Positions 43,515 to 54,888 of a stretch of DNA of 64,000 bases are shown here, one piece after another. Origin of the DNA: Odobenus rosmarus divergens (Eukaryota; Chordata; Mammalia; Carnivora; Odobenidae); NCBI RefSeq assembly GCF_000321225.1, contig NW_004450945.1, forward strand, positions 260,604 to 324,603. Reading direction: 5' to 3'. The translations under genes and the position numbers were made by a program. Position 1 is the first letter of the stretch. Each line of letters opens with the position of its first letter. The notes under the pieces are model-generated. The model made no database searches, was not told where the DNA came from, and worked only from the letters and a program-made list of their open reading frames with translations.

Positions 43515-44465
43515 TTTTCTACCTCCTAAATATATTTCAGATTTGCCTTTCTGCTGTCTCCACTGCCACCTGTCTTATCAAATACCCATCGTTCTTTCTC
43601 CTGGACCTTTGCCGTGGCCCCTAACTGGACTCTCTGCTTCATTCTGATCCTCTTCCTACCAGTTTCCTGGAAATGAGTACGATCTTTTAAAAAGGTAAAT
43701 GGGTCGGGTGCCTGTGTGGCTCAGTCAGTTAAGCTTCGGACTCTTGAGTTAGGCTCAAGTCACGATCTTGGGGTCATGAGCTAGAGCCCCGCGCCCGCTT
43801 TGCTCAGCAGGCACCTGCGGGAGATTCTCTTTTTCCCTCTCTGCTCCTTCCCCCTGCTGCTCACTTGCTCTCAAATAAATAAATAAATAAATCTTTTTAA
43901 AAAGTAATAAAAAATTAAAATGTAAATGGATCAAATCACTCACTGCATTAAGCTGTCCAAGTGATTTCCTTTCACTCTCTGGAGCTAAAATCCAAAGTTC
44001 TCTCTATAACTTCAACCTCATGTCCTTAACTCATAAATGCCAGTTCGTATTGGTCTTTTCTCAGTTCCTCCACAGCAAGCTCTTTCCTTCCCTCCCTCCT
44101 GCCCCGTTTTCCACTTCTCACTACCCTGCAGCCCCCAGAACATTTCTGCCTAGAATACATTTCCCAATAGCAGCACCTTCTTGGTCATTATACCTTGGCC
44201 TCAGAAAGCTCTCTTCTTTGTTCTTATTTAAAACATGCTTCCCCTTCTCCGTATTATTCTGTCTAAGCTACATGTTTACTTCTTATCACAATTTGTCATT
44301 CTGGTTCTTTTGTTTGTCTGTCTCTTTCCCCATCTAATCTATGAACTATATAATCAGGGGCCAGAGATCTAGCCGATAATCTCTTTAGTCCAGTAATTTA
44401 TTCCAAATGCCGAATAGCCATAAGCCACACTAGGAGCTCAATAAGTATTTGATGAATTGATATAT
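43515..44465 (+). mobile_element. L2 LINE 3' region, split by a Can-SINE
   Basis: 'gcccctaactggactctctg' and 'cttcattctgatcctcttcc', then after the SINE 'gctaaaatccaaagttctct', 'ccacagcaagctctttcctt', 'cagaacatttctgcctagaa' and an end 'gagctcaataagtatttgat' give the L2 order. Confidence 0.8.
43706..43921 (+). mobile_element. Can-SINE, variant subfamily
   Basis: Head 'gggtgcctgtgtggctcagt', but the body has a distinct 'gactcttgagttaggctcaa' and 'gtcacgatcttggggtcatg' section not seen in the main type. Duplication GTAAATGGGTC (43695-43705) and GTAAATGGATC (43922-43932). Confidence 0.93.
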
Positions 44466-45125
44466 TTTGAGGTTTTCCTATTATTTTATTAACAGATTCT
44501 TTGGGCAGGTTTTCGGCTTCAGTTTTACACCCTCATCCTGGATGCTGTACTATGGAGTCCATAGAGTTCGTACAGAAACACCCATGAATGCTTGACCTGC
44601 AGAAGACGCCTTGTAGCTAGTGTCAATGATAGAATCTCATTGAGTGGGCCACTCTATTCTGCTCAAGTGCAGTAAAAATAGGCACTGCTTAGCAACCAGC
44701 ATTCCATACTGAGCTCTCTCCTCGAGGAAGGCAGAGTAATGCTAGGGCTAAAACACTGAGGGGATTTAGGAACTAGTAAGATATTAAACAATTAGGGAAG
44801 AGTGCTTTTGAGAAAAGGTTCTGAACACTTGCTCCAGAAAAAAACACATGAACCTGACATGCTAATGATGAAAAGACCCCGTTTTTACAGTAAACCTTTG
44901 CATCATCTAAATTAGGGAGTACACTTGGGTCAGATTACTAAAGGTTCTTCAGAGAAACCAAAATAGAACCATAGCATACAAATCTTCCCTAACCCTCCTG
45001 TTTAACTTGATTCATTGCTCTTATTATCACATACCAACCATGGAGATAAAGTTAAAACCAAATTAAAAACTGAGCTTTGCTTATTGGGGAATTTTGCTTT
45101 GGGTTTGACTATTAATTCTAATCAG
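44466..45125. other. Unique sequence
   Basis: No gene or firm repeat recognised. Confidence 0.4.
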
Positions 45126-45129
45126 CCAG

Positions 45130-45277
45130 CTGCTATATCCAAGTCTCAATTTTATTTCTGCCACTTCATCTCCGTATAAACTTGGGTAAGTCATTTTTGT
45201 GCTCTGAGACCCATTTTCCTCAACTGTCAAGGGAGGTGATTCAGTGACCTCCAAAGCCTCTTGGACACCTAAAAGTA
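45130..45277 (+). repeat. MIR/MIR3 SINE
   Basis: 'atttctgccacttcatctcc', 'aacttgggtaagtcattttt', 'gtgctctgagacccattttc' and 'gtgacctccaaagcctcttg' follow MIR3 order. Confidence 0.7.
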
Positions 45278-45399
45278 AGTGACGGAATAAATTTTATTTT
45301 TGTCAACAATCTAGCTTCCAGAAGCAACTATTAGCATGCAATTTATAAAAAATAAGTGTAATGATTTCAAGAGACATAGAATAAATAAAATACATCTAC

Positions 45400-45605
45400 A
45401 TTTACAGTACCAGGCACTCTCACTTATACATCTCATTTAATTCTTCCAACAATCTTTTGAGGAAGGTAGTGTGCATAGTTTATAGACAAGAACACTTGGG
45501 AAAGCAAAATGTATAGCCTTAAATTATACACAGCTAACATTTATAAGTAAAATTAGTATTTTAATCCTGATTGTTTGATTCTTAAGTATAGAGAACTTTC
45601 TCCCA
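45400..45605 (-). repeat. MIR SINE, antisense
   Basis: 'acagtaccaggcactctcac', 'catctcatttaattcttcca' and 'ttttgaggaaggtagtgtgc' match the reverse-complement MIR. Confidence 0.75.
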
Positions 45606-45712
45606 TTTTGCAGCTAAGTTACAGTAAAATTAGAGAAGTAAGTTAGCAATTTATTGTCTTTCTGCTCCAAATGTATCCTTCAAAACATACTCTGATCAAC
45701 ACTGGAAGGTTT

Positions 45713-45939
45713 TTGTTTTTTTTTTTGAAGATTTTATTTACTTATTTGACAGAGAGAGAGAGAGAGAGAGCACAAGCAGGGGGCGTGGCAGAGGGAGAGG
45801 GAGAAGCAGGCTCCCTGCTGAGCAGGGAGTCCAACATGTGGCTTGACATGGGGCTCGACATGGGGCTCAATCCCAGTACCCTGGGATGACAACTTAAGCC
45901 CAAAGCAGACACTTAACCAACTGAGCCACCCTGGCGCCC
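45713..45939 (-). mobile_element. Can-SINE, antisense, with internal duplication
   Basis: Poly-T, GA run, antisense head 'ctgagccaccctggcgcccc'. Inside, GACATGGGGCT occurs twice in tandem (about 45845-45869), lengthening the body. Flanks CAACACTGGAAGGTTT (45697) and CAACACCGGCATGTTT (45940) are a diverged duplication. Confidence 0.93.
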
Positions 45940-45992
45940 CAACACCGGCATGTTTATAATCATTTCTCCTTAAAAGCGAGCACCAAGCTTTC

Positions 45993-46006
45993 TCAGTAGA
46001 GGGCGC
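45993..46006 (+). promoter_or_regulatory. CTCF-like motif
   Basis: TCAGTAGAGGGCGC fits the core CTCF pattern CCASYAGRKGGCRS at 13 of 14 positions, followed by 'tag'. It lies just outside the adjacent Can-SINE. Confidence 0.45.
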
Positions 46007-46009
46007 TAG

Positions 46010-46640
46010 TGGGACATTGGAGAAGGAAGAGGCTTCCTCTGCCTACTGGGGGTCAACCAAGCCGGTGTGAAAACATCTGGTGGAGCCTCCTTCAGCCATC
46101 GGCCCATAAGACAGTCTCTCTAGGATCCTGCAACCTCTGTCTGATGATAACCTTCTCGCAGCCATCTGCCCAGATTCTGGGTGAGTGCTAAACTCCTGTG
46201 GTTCGGAGGGTCACACACCCAGCAGTGGTTTCATCAATAAGGTGCTTCCTCTCCTCAGCATGGCCTGCCTGGCTCTGAAGCCCTTCTGCCCCGGCGGTGC
46301 CAGCATTCCCACTGTGCCCTTAGACCACAGATTGCTGACCTTCTGCAGCTCACCTGTAATCAGAGGATTATCTATTGTTTGCCCTGCATCTCCAGCCCAG
46401 TTCCGGCCATCTCTGTTATCCTGTGGCTGAACCATACCTTCTTTAATGAGGTCTGAACTTCTTCCAAGTATGTGCTTTCTTGGCACTCCATCAGCCCCAA
46501 GGTACCATACAGAGTTTCCTTATATCTTGCACTTACTCCCTTAGAGTGGTTAATTATTTTTTATATTCGACTTCCCCTGTTGAATCTAAGTGGTTTCTAT
46601 TTATCTCTTGACTGGACCCAGACTGCTACACCAGTGGAAT
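46010..46640 (+). repeat. Probable ancient interspersed repeat, unassigned
   Basis: The end 'gagtggttaattattttt', 'gacttcccctgttgaatcta' and 'gactggacccagactgctac' resembles the 3' part of a remembered old mammalian repeat, but I cannot name it. Short frames here (81 plus, 91 minus) are not recognisable proteins. Confidence 0.35.
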
Positions 46641-47835
46641 TAAAGTTGTGATACATTTCAGCAGAAGACTGTATATATTGGAGAGAGGATGAAGCTTTCA
46701 GTTATTTAAAAAAAAAATAGCATCTTAGAGAATATCACAGTTTAGAGAAAGATAACTTTCAAAAAATATTGATCTCAGGCTCATATGAATGGAATGGATA
46801 GAGTAAGGAGAGAAGATTGTCGAAGACAGGTCTAGCAACCAACCTGACGGAAGGTTTGAGGAGCAATTTGGATCATTGAAAAATGCATATTCAATTTGGT
46901 TCCAAAAATCTGTCCCTTCTCTCCCTATTTTTAATATTGTGAAACCCATTTTGTAATGAAAAAGAAGTATAGGAAGCATCAATACAGTTGAGAGTAAAGT
47001 TGACTCCTCACCATCCTTAGGAAGTTTCTGTCTGAATATTTCTATCTTTTAGGAACTTGTAAAGTATCTATCTCAACTGCAGAGAAGATTCTGGTGGAGT
47101 GACACAGAAATCCATCTTGTGTCTAATTTGGTTCAATGTTTCTGCTACTGGATTAAAAACAGAGAGGGAAGATTTGTTAAACTTTCAAATAACAGATGCT
47201 GCAAGGAATAATAGATGTATAAGTATAGAATAAAGAACCACATATTTGGATCGGTAGGGAGTTGAAGCTAAACACTCTAACAATGCTAAATGAAAGCTGG
47301 ATCTTCAGTAGATTCATATTTTAAGACAAATTCCTAAAATTTTATGACTCTTTCCAAAGGAGAGGGAGTTTACTATTTTCTCAATAAGAAATCATGCGTA
47401 TTTCCTGTCTCTGCTGGTTGCTCTTGGTAAAAGTGAAACCCTTGATGAATTTTCAGAAAGATTCATAAATATAAAGAATTCACTGTCTTGATCTTCTTTT
47501 CTTTTATCAGTTCCTAAGGATCAGACATGGGTCATGCCTACACAAAATCATAAATCTGGTCAATTCGGGTTGAAAAGAAAAGCAAGTCAAATGAGTGGGA
47601 AATAAATCAAGGAGATGTCAGTTATGAAACAACTCCTTGCATGATTCAGGTTTCAGTTTCCATGTCCATATTAGTGTCTTGTGCAGGATATGTAACCACA
47701 GGCAATTTAAGGTGTATTAATGGAAGCTGTGAGAAGACATTATTAGCCCATAACCAAAATGAGCTACCATATATATGTGCCTTAGATAAAGACACCTTAA
47801 AGGATTTATAGTAATTGAGAATAGTATAATAATTA
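46641..47835. other. Unique AT-rich sequence
   Basis: No gene or firm repeat recognised. Confidence 0.4.
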
Positions 47836-47839
47836 AAAT

Positions 47840-48060
47840 AGCTAATAATTACTGAGTGAACTCTATTTTCCAAGTATTATGGTAAGCACTATACTTGTCT
47901 TAGAGATTAAGTAACTTGTTAACTTCATACAGATGTTGGATTTTCATTTTACTGTGCCTGACTCTAAAGCCTCTTATCTGCATTGCCAGGATTGAAAGGA
48001 GCCTGAAGATCATTTGGTCCACACCTCATTTTGTGGGAGAAATATTTTTGAAAGGAAAAA
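47840..48060 (-). repeat. MIR then MIR3-like fragments, antisense
   Basis: 'aattactgagtgaactctat', 'aagtattatggtaagcacta' and 'attaagtaacttgttaactt' (MIR), then 'gagcctgaagatcatttggt' and 'ccacacctcattttgtggga' (MIR3-like). Confidence 0.55.
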
Positions 48061-48309
48061 TGATGTGTATGGCATGGACTCACAGAATCAGAACTCAAGT
48101 CTGTGTCTCCTGCTCCTTATCTGTTACATTTTCCATCACACAAAGCTCATAAGAGACATTGGTTCCTCCTTGATGCTACAGAATGTTTTTCTGAATCTGC
48201 CTATATACAGAGTAGGATAGGACAAAGGTGGGAGCAAGGGAAGAGAGGCGATTGTTGAATGAATTTAAATCGGAGCCTAAGGAGTTGGTAATGTTCAGAA
48301 ATGGATAAG

Positions 48310-48445
48310 TAGTTCAATACATATTTTTATGCTTACTATGGGACAGTTACTGTGCCAGGTGCTATAGGAGATCAAAAAATCAATCAGATGTAAATCTTCC
48401 CTTCAAAATAATTATATAAGGTATAGTGGAGAAAAAGTGTACATC
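48310..48445 (-). repeat. L2-like fragment, antisense
   Basis: 'acatatttttatgcttacta' and 'cagttactgtgccaggtgct' match the antisense L2 terminus. A further piece may occur at about 48715-48800 ('catggaaggcgtctgagcta'). Confidence 0.5.
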
Positions 48446-50380
48446 TATAAACTATCTCAATACAAGGCAGCCATGTTTAAGTCCACATGAAATTTCCTTA
48501 GAAGAATATTGGCTTGGATAATTAACCAGTGCATTCACTATATTTTAACTTCCATGACTAAGAGTGCAGTCTTTGAATTACACTGCCCCCGGGGTTTGAA
48601 TCCCAGATGTTAAACTAGTCAGAGGAAGACAAGAAGGAAGAATGGAGGGAGGGAGGAAGAGAAGAGGGGAGCAAGGGAAGGATACAAATACTATCCAGTA
48701 CAGAAGAGATACTAATTGATGCCAATGTATAAAGTACTCTTTGTCCCCAGGAAAGTCATGGAAGGCGTCTGAGCTAAGCTTGGAAGACTTCATAGAGTTT
48801 TAATATGTGAAGTGGGATCATCTATTCGACTTCAAATTCTTATTCTCAGAGTTGTAAGAAATTTACAAAAATGACAATCAGTTGAAAATTTCTCTCTTCT
48901 CACCATTCTAGGTGGATAGGTAAGATTTTGTATCCTCAAGTCTAGGGCTGAGGTCACCAACTTCCAGCATGTGGGCCAAGCTTGGTCACAGATACCCTTT
49001 AACTGGTCCATCAAGGGTTTTTAGACACTTAAAATTATTTGCCAACCTTTAAAAATCAAGAAATTTGGTATAAAAGTAAACACAGTGTTTTCTGTATCTC
49101 CAGCCCTGGTAGAAACAGATACGCATGATTAAGGTACAGAAATTATTGTCCAAGTTTTCTGGACTCCATAAGCACCCCCCTCAAATTCCTGCAGGATCCT
49201 GAAAGAAGGAGGTGACCCAGTTGCCCCTCTAAAAACAGTGACTGAGATAACATTTCCAGTCAGTTTTTCTGGGCAGACACAAATCCAGATATACATCATT
49301 TAGGATGATAAAGAAATGTGAGGTTTCTTTGGCATACAAACAAAAACCCTATCTTTCACAAGTACCGATGGAAGTAGAAGAAGCATTCTAGGTTGAGAGG
49401 AAAGGCAACAACTCAAAGTGTGTTCAAGGAAAGTAAATGGGTGAAGGAATAATTATGTGTGGTGGGGTAGGTGATGGTAAAGGGAGAAATGAAGTGAGAA
49501 ATGGAGAAAGGTAGGTATGTTGTGGTCATATCATAGAGGCTCTGGAATGCCAAAGTAAGGAGTGTCTACTAAGTTCTTTTCCCCTCTTTCTTGTTTTTTG
49601 AGAACAAGTTTCAAAAATGTGTTAAACTCATATAACAATCTGAACAAAAAATAAAATTAAAGAAAAAATATTCAATCATAATCCCATTTTAAATGAGAAT
49701 TTCCCCCTTAAGTTCTTATCTATCATTTATCACAGTCCCTAAATATTTTCTCAAATATATCTGTAAGAAAGATGCAATGTGGATCAACAATTCGATACCA
49801 CAATTACCTCTTGGTCAAACAGTGTTTTAGTGTTTGACTTTACCAAGTGCTTCCGTATACATTATCATTCAAACCCCACAACGAGATGTAGGTGAAATTA
49901 TGTTTTCTACTAGATGGAGCTAAATCCCGTGTTTTGTGTCTCTAGGTCCATGTTCTATAATTCCCAATTAACACTGCAGTTCATCAGATCTTGGTGGTCT
50001 GGGCAGCTCTGGGCACAAAAGGGGTATGCTCCGCAGTATAAGGTTCATGAGGACCAGCTGACCTAGAACCAAGATGAGGCAGAGGGTTGAGCATGGCAGT
50101 GGGGTTAGAGAGTGAACAGCTTGCAGGTGCAAGCCCTGTATTTTAGGAGGGAAATTGGGACATGAGTGAGAGATGCTCAGGAGTCCCATTAGGCAGGCAG
50201 CGAGGCAACTCTGTAGGGTGGAGCAGGTTGCTGAGAAGACCTGTAGTCTATGTAGGAAGCATCTATAAAGAGTAAGGAAAATTCTCTATCTACAGTGCCT
50301 TGGGCATATTAGGAAGACGAGGATTCAGAATTGTAATAAAGATTCCAGGAAAAAGCGAGAGTCAGAGTGTTACAAATGGC
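48446..50380. other. Mostly unique sequence, 1.9 kb
   Basis: A weak antisense MIR remnant near 49845-49960. Frames up to 73 codons, none recognisable. No gene called. Confidence 0.35.
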
Positions 50381-50384
50381 AATG

Positions 50385-50542
50385 CTTCTCAAACTTTCAG
50401 GTGCATTAGAATCACTTGGAGGTCTTTTCAAAAATGCTGTTCCTGACTGAATAGGTCTGGGGTAGGACTTGAGATCCTGCATCTCTAACAAGCTCTCAGA
50501 TGTTGTGCATGATGATGGTTCTCTGCTGAGTAGCAAAGCTCT
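50385..50542 (+). mobile_element. MER5A-like hAT-Charlie element
   Basis: 'aatgcttctcaaactttcag', 'gtgcattagaatcacttgga', 'gaataggtctggggtaggac' and 'gcatctctaacaagctctca' match MER5A in order. Second copy in the window (the other at 1973-2138). Confidence 0.85.
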
Positions 50543-51345
50543 AAAGCAAAAGAGTCAGGACAGATTAGTTGCCAGGAGCCTTAGAGCTTAGGTGAGGATC
50601 CCTCCTGAAAACTCCAAAGCTGAAACTAGCATGTGGGGATCACTCAGCTTCTGCTATGTAGACTGAAAGACCTCAACACAAGGCCAAGCCCTACCCACCT
50701 CCCCAGGCCCTGTTTGCTGACAATTTTGATGGGAAAGAGTCTCAATTCAGCAGGGAAGCGCTCTTGTGAGCCCCGCAAGCCTTGCAGGGCCGCTCCAAAG
50801 TAGTCATTTGATATATAAATACTTTTTAAACAGGCTTTCATATCTTTGCCGAGGAACTGGAGTCAGTCATTTTAGACCCTGCCCTAGGTCAGGGGGAAAT
50901 AATAAGCATGAGATTTTTATTGTTTTAAACCTGGCAGTAAATTTGGGAACATAGCTCAGCTTCTGTAGCTTCCCCAAGAGAGCTCAAAATAGGATTCACT
51001 GGCAGAGAATGTCATCTGCTGTGTTTGAGATTGAAACAAAAGCCAAATGGGCCCCAAAGACAGAAGAGGTGGGGCAGATAGGAAATGCCCACTATGGACT
51101 GTATAAAATGCACAATAAGAAACTTGTATTTAACCCTTTGAACCAAAAGTGTATTGGGGAAGTATTCACCTTGGAATGAGGTGGTCAGCTGTCTAACCTC
51201 AAAAATAAAGCTAGATAACAGTTAAAGTGGTAAGGACAGATTTTAATCAGTAATATACTATTGCAATGAGGAAAAAAGTCCAGTGTGAACTGAATTCAAC
51301 TTTGGTTTGTACAGAAGTGACTGGACATTTAAAGGGAGAATGAGG
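50543..51345. other. Mostly unique sequence
   Basis: The part from about 50985 may belong to the same unnamed repeat as copy B ('aaagtggtaaggacagattt'). No gene. Confidence 0.35.
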
Positions 51346-51349
51346 GAAT

Positions 51350-51670
51350 AAGGAAAGGAGTGAGCAGAGGCCCAGCAGAGTCAGGAAAGTAAAAATTACA
51401 AAAAGCAAGGGGGGTGGGGAGGCTGGTCCCTGTGAAACCCATCTGGATTTCTTAACTGGTAATCATCACACTCGGCTCTTGGTTTCTAGTACAGGCTGGG
51501 AGACAGGAGCCCTATTTCAGATGCTGGCTAGAACAAGCCGTCAATTCTTTTGGCAGCCTTGAGTTTCATTAAGCAGGTACTTTAAGAAGACCTAGGGTCA
51601 CCCTAGGGATAGAGCCTTAAGCTGTTAGAAACTACGATAGTATTTTGTTCATGTCCTTGTAGGCCAAGGT
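51350..51670 (+). repeat. Unnamed repeat, copy B
   Basis: Homologous by eye to 27780-28205, in the same orientation 23.5 kb away. Also matches upstream: A 'caggagagtcagagaaaaat' vs B 'cagcagagtcaggaaagtaa'. B lacks about 100 bases present in the middle of A. Confidence 0.65.
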
Positions 51671-52485
51671 TGAGGCCTAGTCAAGAGGAGGGCTCAGAGG
51701 AGCCTGGCTGGAGTTTGGTCAGGAGAAAACCTTTGTCACTAAATATTATGACGTTGAGGGTTCAGGGAAGTTCCTACATGGCTCCGCCTTTGGAAGGTTC
51801 TGAAGCCTGGAAAATATGCCCACATTCAGCTCTTTGATATGATATAATCCGAGCACCAAAGATACCATTATAAAAAGAGTCATCAGCTATATGAATAATA
51901 GCAAGGTAAATCCATAAAAGATTGGTGCTGGATGGAATCAACGTGTCCACCTAGACAGCCCCATCCTCACCATCCCCATCTCTGGTGCATTTCACAACTG
52001 TGGACAATGGGATTCCAGAGAAGGTACACGTCTTTCCCAAGATAATGCTTAGCTAGGGAGAGAGTCAGATACGTGTCTGATGTATGTTTTAGGGGAGCAA
52101 AAAAGGAGTTGTGTGGGGAATTTGGTTTCACAAATACTGGGATTCTCCCCTCCTAAATGGAGCGCCTCCCCCAGCCTTCCCCACACACACATGCCTGTGC
52201 ATTGTCCTGCAGCATCCACAGCCTCAGGTGTAGTGGGAGGCATGAGTCCTGATGCCTCTGTGTTGCTAGGGTGCCCTGGTATTTCCACCCTCCACCCCCT
52301 GCATCTCATCTCCACCTCTAGATTTTCTGTCTAGAAAAATATGCACTAGAAGCAAAGAAGGGTTTGAGCCCATCTCTTTCCCTCTTACCACTCCCTCTCT
52401 ACACACATAAACACACATTCCTCCCTTGAGTCAGTTTGTCAAACCTTTTGTTATTTACCCTTTCGTGTCCCAAATAAGTCTGGTC
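51671..52485. other. Unique sequence
   Basis: Overlapping 84- and 88-codon frames on opposite strands at 52049-52334, none recognisable. No gene called. Confidence 0.4.
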
Positions 52486-52489
52486 TTTT

Positions 52490-52990
52490 CAACACTAACC
52501 ACATTGCAGTATTATTTATATAGCAGCAATTGCTTCCTGCATCTGTGATTATAACCTAGGGGAAAGAACTAGAGCACCGGCTGGTCTTTCCAGTGTTTCC
52601 TTTTTGCTTAAGTCATTAACGTTCCAACATTCGGAGCAGGTTTTCTGCCCTGGCTTTTAACCGCTAAACTAACGTTACATTAAAGTGATAAATGATGCTA
52701 TAAAAATGAGGAACCCCAGCTGAGGGATTAATGTGAGGTGCCCTTTAAAAAGGATTTAGATGGTGTATTTTGAATGTATTTGTGATGAGATTTCTTGAGC
52801 ATTTCAGTAATACACCAGCTTTAAACGCTTGCATTCTCAGTTGTCTGTTTAAACAATGTCAGATCAACTCTCGCTTCGTAGATGCCGAAGATAAATCTTC
52901 TCATTAAATGAAGCCCTTTTGGTCCGATCCAGATAGAAGCCCATGGTAGGCAAATGATTAAGTGGCTCCTCTGAACTCATTACCATTCAT
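52490..52990. promoter_or_regulatory. Candidate conserved non-coding element
   Basis: A 500-bp block free of recognisable repeats and microsatellites, with several retained CpG ('aaccgctaaactaacgttac', 'caactctcgcttcgtagatg', 'ttggtccgatccagatag') and many AT-rich homeodomain-type cores (TAAT/ATTA). No long frame. The call rests on texture alone; conservation cannot be measured here. Confidence 0.3.
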
Positions 52991-53173
52991 TCTGTCCACA
53001 CTGCCTTCCTCTTCCTAATCTCTCCCTCCCCGAGAGCCAGCCTGCTTTTTCACACCAAGAGGCTGAAGCCTTGTTCTGACGTTGTATCGTATGAAGGTGG
53101 TTTGGCTGAGGATAAAAGACTCCTCATTGCTGAGAACTCTGCTAATGAATCTTCCCTGTAAAACAGGGCCATT

Positions 53174-53277
53174 TAAGTAGGCTCCACACCCAGCGTGGAG
53201 CCCAACACAGGACTTGAACTCACAACCCTGAGATCTAGAGTCAGCTACTTAATGGACTGAGCCACCCAGGCACACCC
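53174..53277 (-). mobile_element. Can-SINE, short subfamily, antisense
   Basis: 'taggctccacacccagcgtg', 'cttgaactcacaaccctgag' and antisense head 'ctgagccacccaggcacacc'. Duplication TAAAACAGGGCCATT (53159-53173) and TAAAATAGAGCCATT (53278-53292). The A-tail has been lost. Confidence 0.9.
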
Positions 53278-53543
53278 TAAAATAGAGCCATTGTATGTTA
53301 TCCTTAAGTTGTTCCAGACCACTTAGGGATTAGTTAAGGAAAAGCTCATTTTCCCGGTTTTGTCATGGCTGGATTTATTTTATTTTTACATTTGTAAGAA
53401 GCCTTTAAACTAAAACTCTTGCTCAGCTCGTCCCGCAAGTAGAAGCTGTTACAGTCAATGCATCATAAGACATATGTGGTAATATTTGTTAGGAAGATAA
53501 TTACATTTCCATTAACTAAAATACTGACATTAAATTATTTCTT

Positions 53544-53674
53544 TCTCTTTTTTTTTTTTTTTTTTTTTTAGGTAGGCTCCACACCCAGCATAGAGCCCAA
53601 TGCAGGGTTTGAACTCACAACCCTGAGATCAAGAGTCAGATGCTGCTCAACTGACTGAGCCACCCAGGTGTCCC
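53544..53674 (-). mobile_element. Can-SINE, short subfamily, antisense, young-looking
   Basis: Long poly-T then 'taggctccacacccagcata' and antisense head 'ctgagccacccaggtgtccc'. A perfect 18-bp duplication, GACATTAAATTATTTCTT, occurs at 53526-53543 and 53675-53692. Same short body as the copy at 53174-53277. Confidence 0.97.
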
Positions 53675-53692
53675 GACATTAAATTATTTCTT

Positions 53693-54655
53693 AATGTCAC
53701 CTCTAGTGAGTAGATCTTTTCTCCCTCATACCATATCAGAATCTAATGTCATTATCCTATCTTCTTTTACTAGCACTCAGGATACAGGATGACGTAAGTA
53801 TAAGAGGTGTCATAGCAACCAGAAGAAGCTGTAATTATTCTGCAGTGCTATCAGTTTGGTTTTGCAGGGAGTTATGTTCTTTAAAAAAAAAATGTGCACT
53901 TTCTTTTCAAGTTAAGGCAATTAGAAATCTATGCAGATTGACTATTATATGGAACCTTCGAAGCACATCTGAGCCCAGTTTCTCAGCTTCTTATTTGCAA
54001 CACAGATAAAAGTGGGGAACTCAGAGGTTATATTGCAAGTTCAAGCCATAAGTGCTTTGAGGGATTCCTCTGTGTCTTCTATTTTATCATTAACATTTTA
54101 ACTGAAGGACTAAAGGCTTCTCAAACTTATCAGGTCTTCTTACCTCTCTAGTTCCCGTTCTTCCCTTTAGATCAGTATTGACTCACAACCTGGAAGAGTA
54201 TACGTCTTTGGGCACATAGAGAAACACAGGGAAACTGTGTTCTTAAAAATTAAAGCCTAAAAGTAAGTCATACTCGTAATTCAAAGATGGCTTTCTGTCA
54301 ACAGTTCATCAGTAAAATCATTTTGCTGTATTAAAGACCCCAAATGGAAAAAAACCCATATAATAAGTAGGAATACAGGAGAAATACTGGACTCGGAGAT
54401 TTGCTCTTTGTGGATGACTATTTTCAACTCCCCATTTCTCATCAGTCACCAAAATCTTGTTTGAGTTCACTACTATCTAAAACCAGGAAGTCTCTACTCT
54501 AAGTAAACCTTTATTACACAACTCTTTGTGCCTTGTTTTACATTTTATATTTCAAAAAATATTTTATTACCGCCTCCATTTTCCCCTCCTTTTCTATTCT
54601 CTATCTTCAAATACTTTTAAGAAACCCTTAGTTATTGAAATGATTTCTCAGCAGT
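53693..54655. other. Unique sequence
   Basis: An 87-codon plus-strand frame (53746-54009) has no recognisable domain. No gene called. Confidence 0.4.
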
Positions 54656-54669
54656 AAGATGTAATTCTT

Positions 54670-54874
54670 TTTTTAGATTTTATTTATTTATATAGAGAGT
54701 ATGTGAGAGTGGGGGGGGAGGGGCAGAGGGAGAGAGAGAGAGAGAGAGAATCTCAAGCAGACTCCACACTCAGTGCAGAGCCCCATGAGGGACTTGATCT
54801 CAGGGCCCAGAGATCATGACCTTAGCCAAAATCAAGAGTTGGGTGCTTAACCAACTGAACCACCCAGGCTCTCC
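54670..54874 (-). mobile_element. Can-SINE, variant, antisense
   Basis: GA-rich body with a G-run (about 54711-54718), 'cagactccacactcagtgca' and an extra 'agccaaaatcaagagttggg'. Perfect 14-bp duplication AAGATGTAATTCTT at 54656-54669 and 54875-54888. Confidence 0.95.
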
Positions 54875-54888
54875 AAGATGTAATTCTT

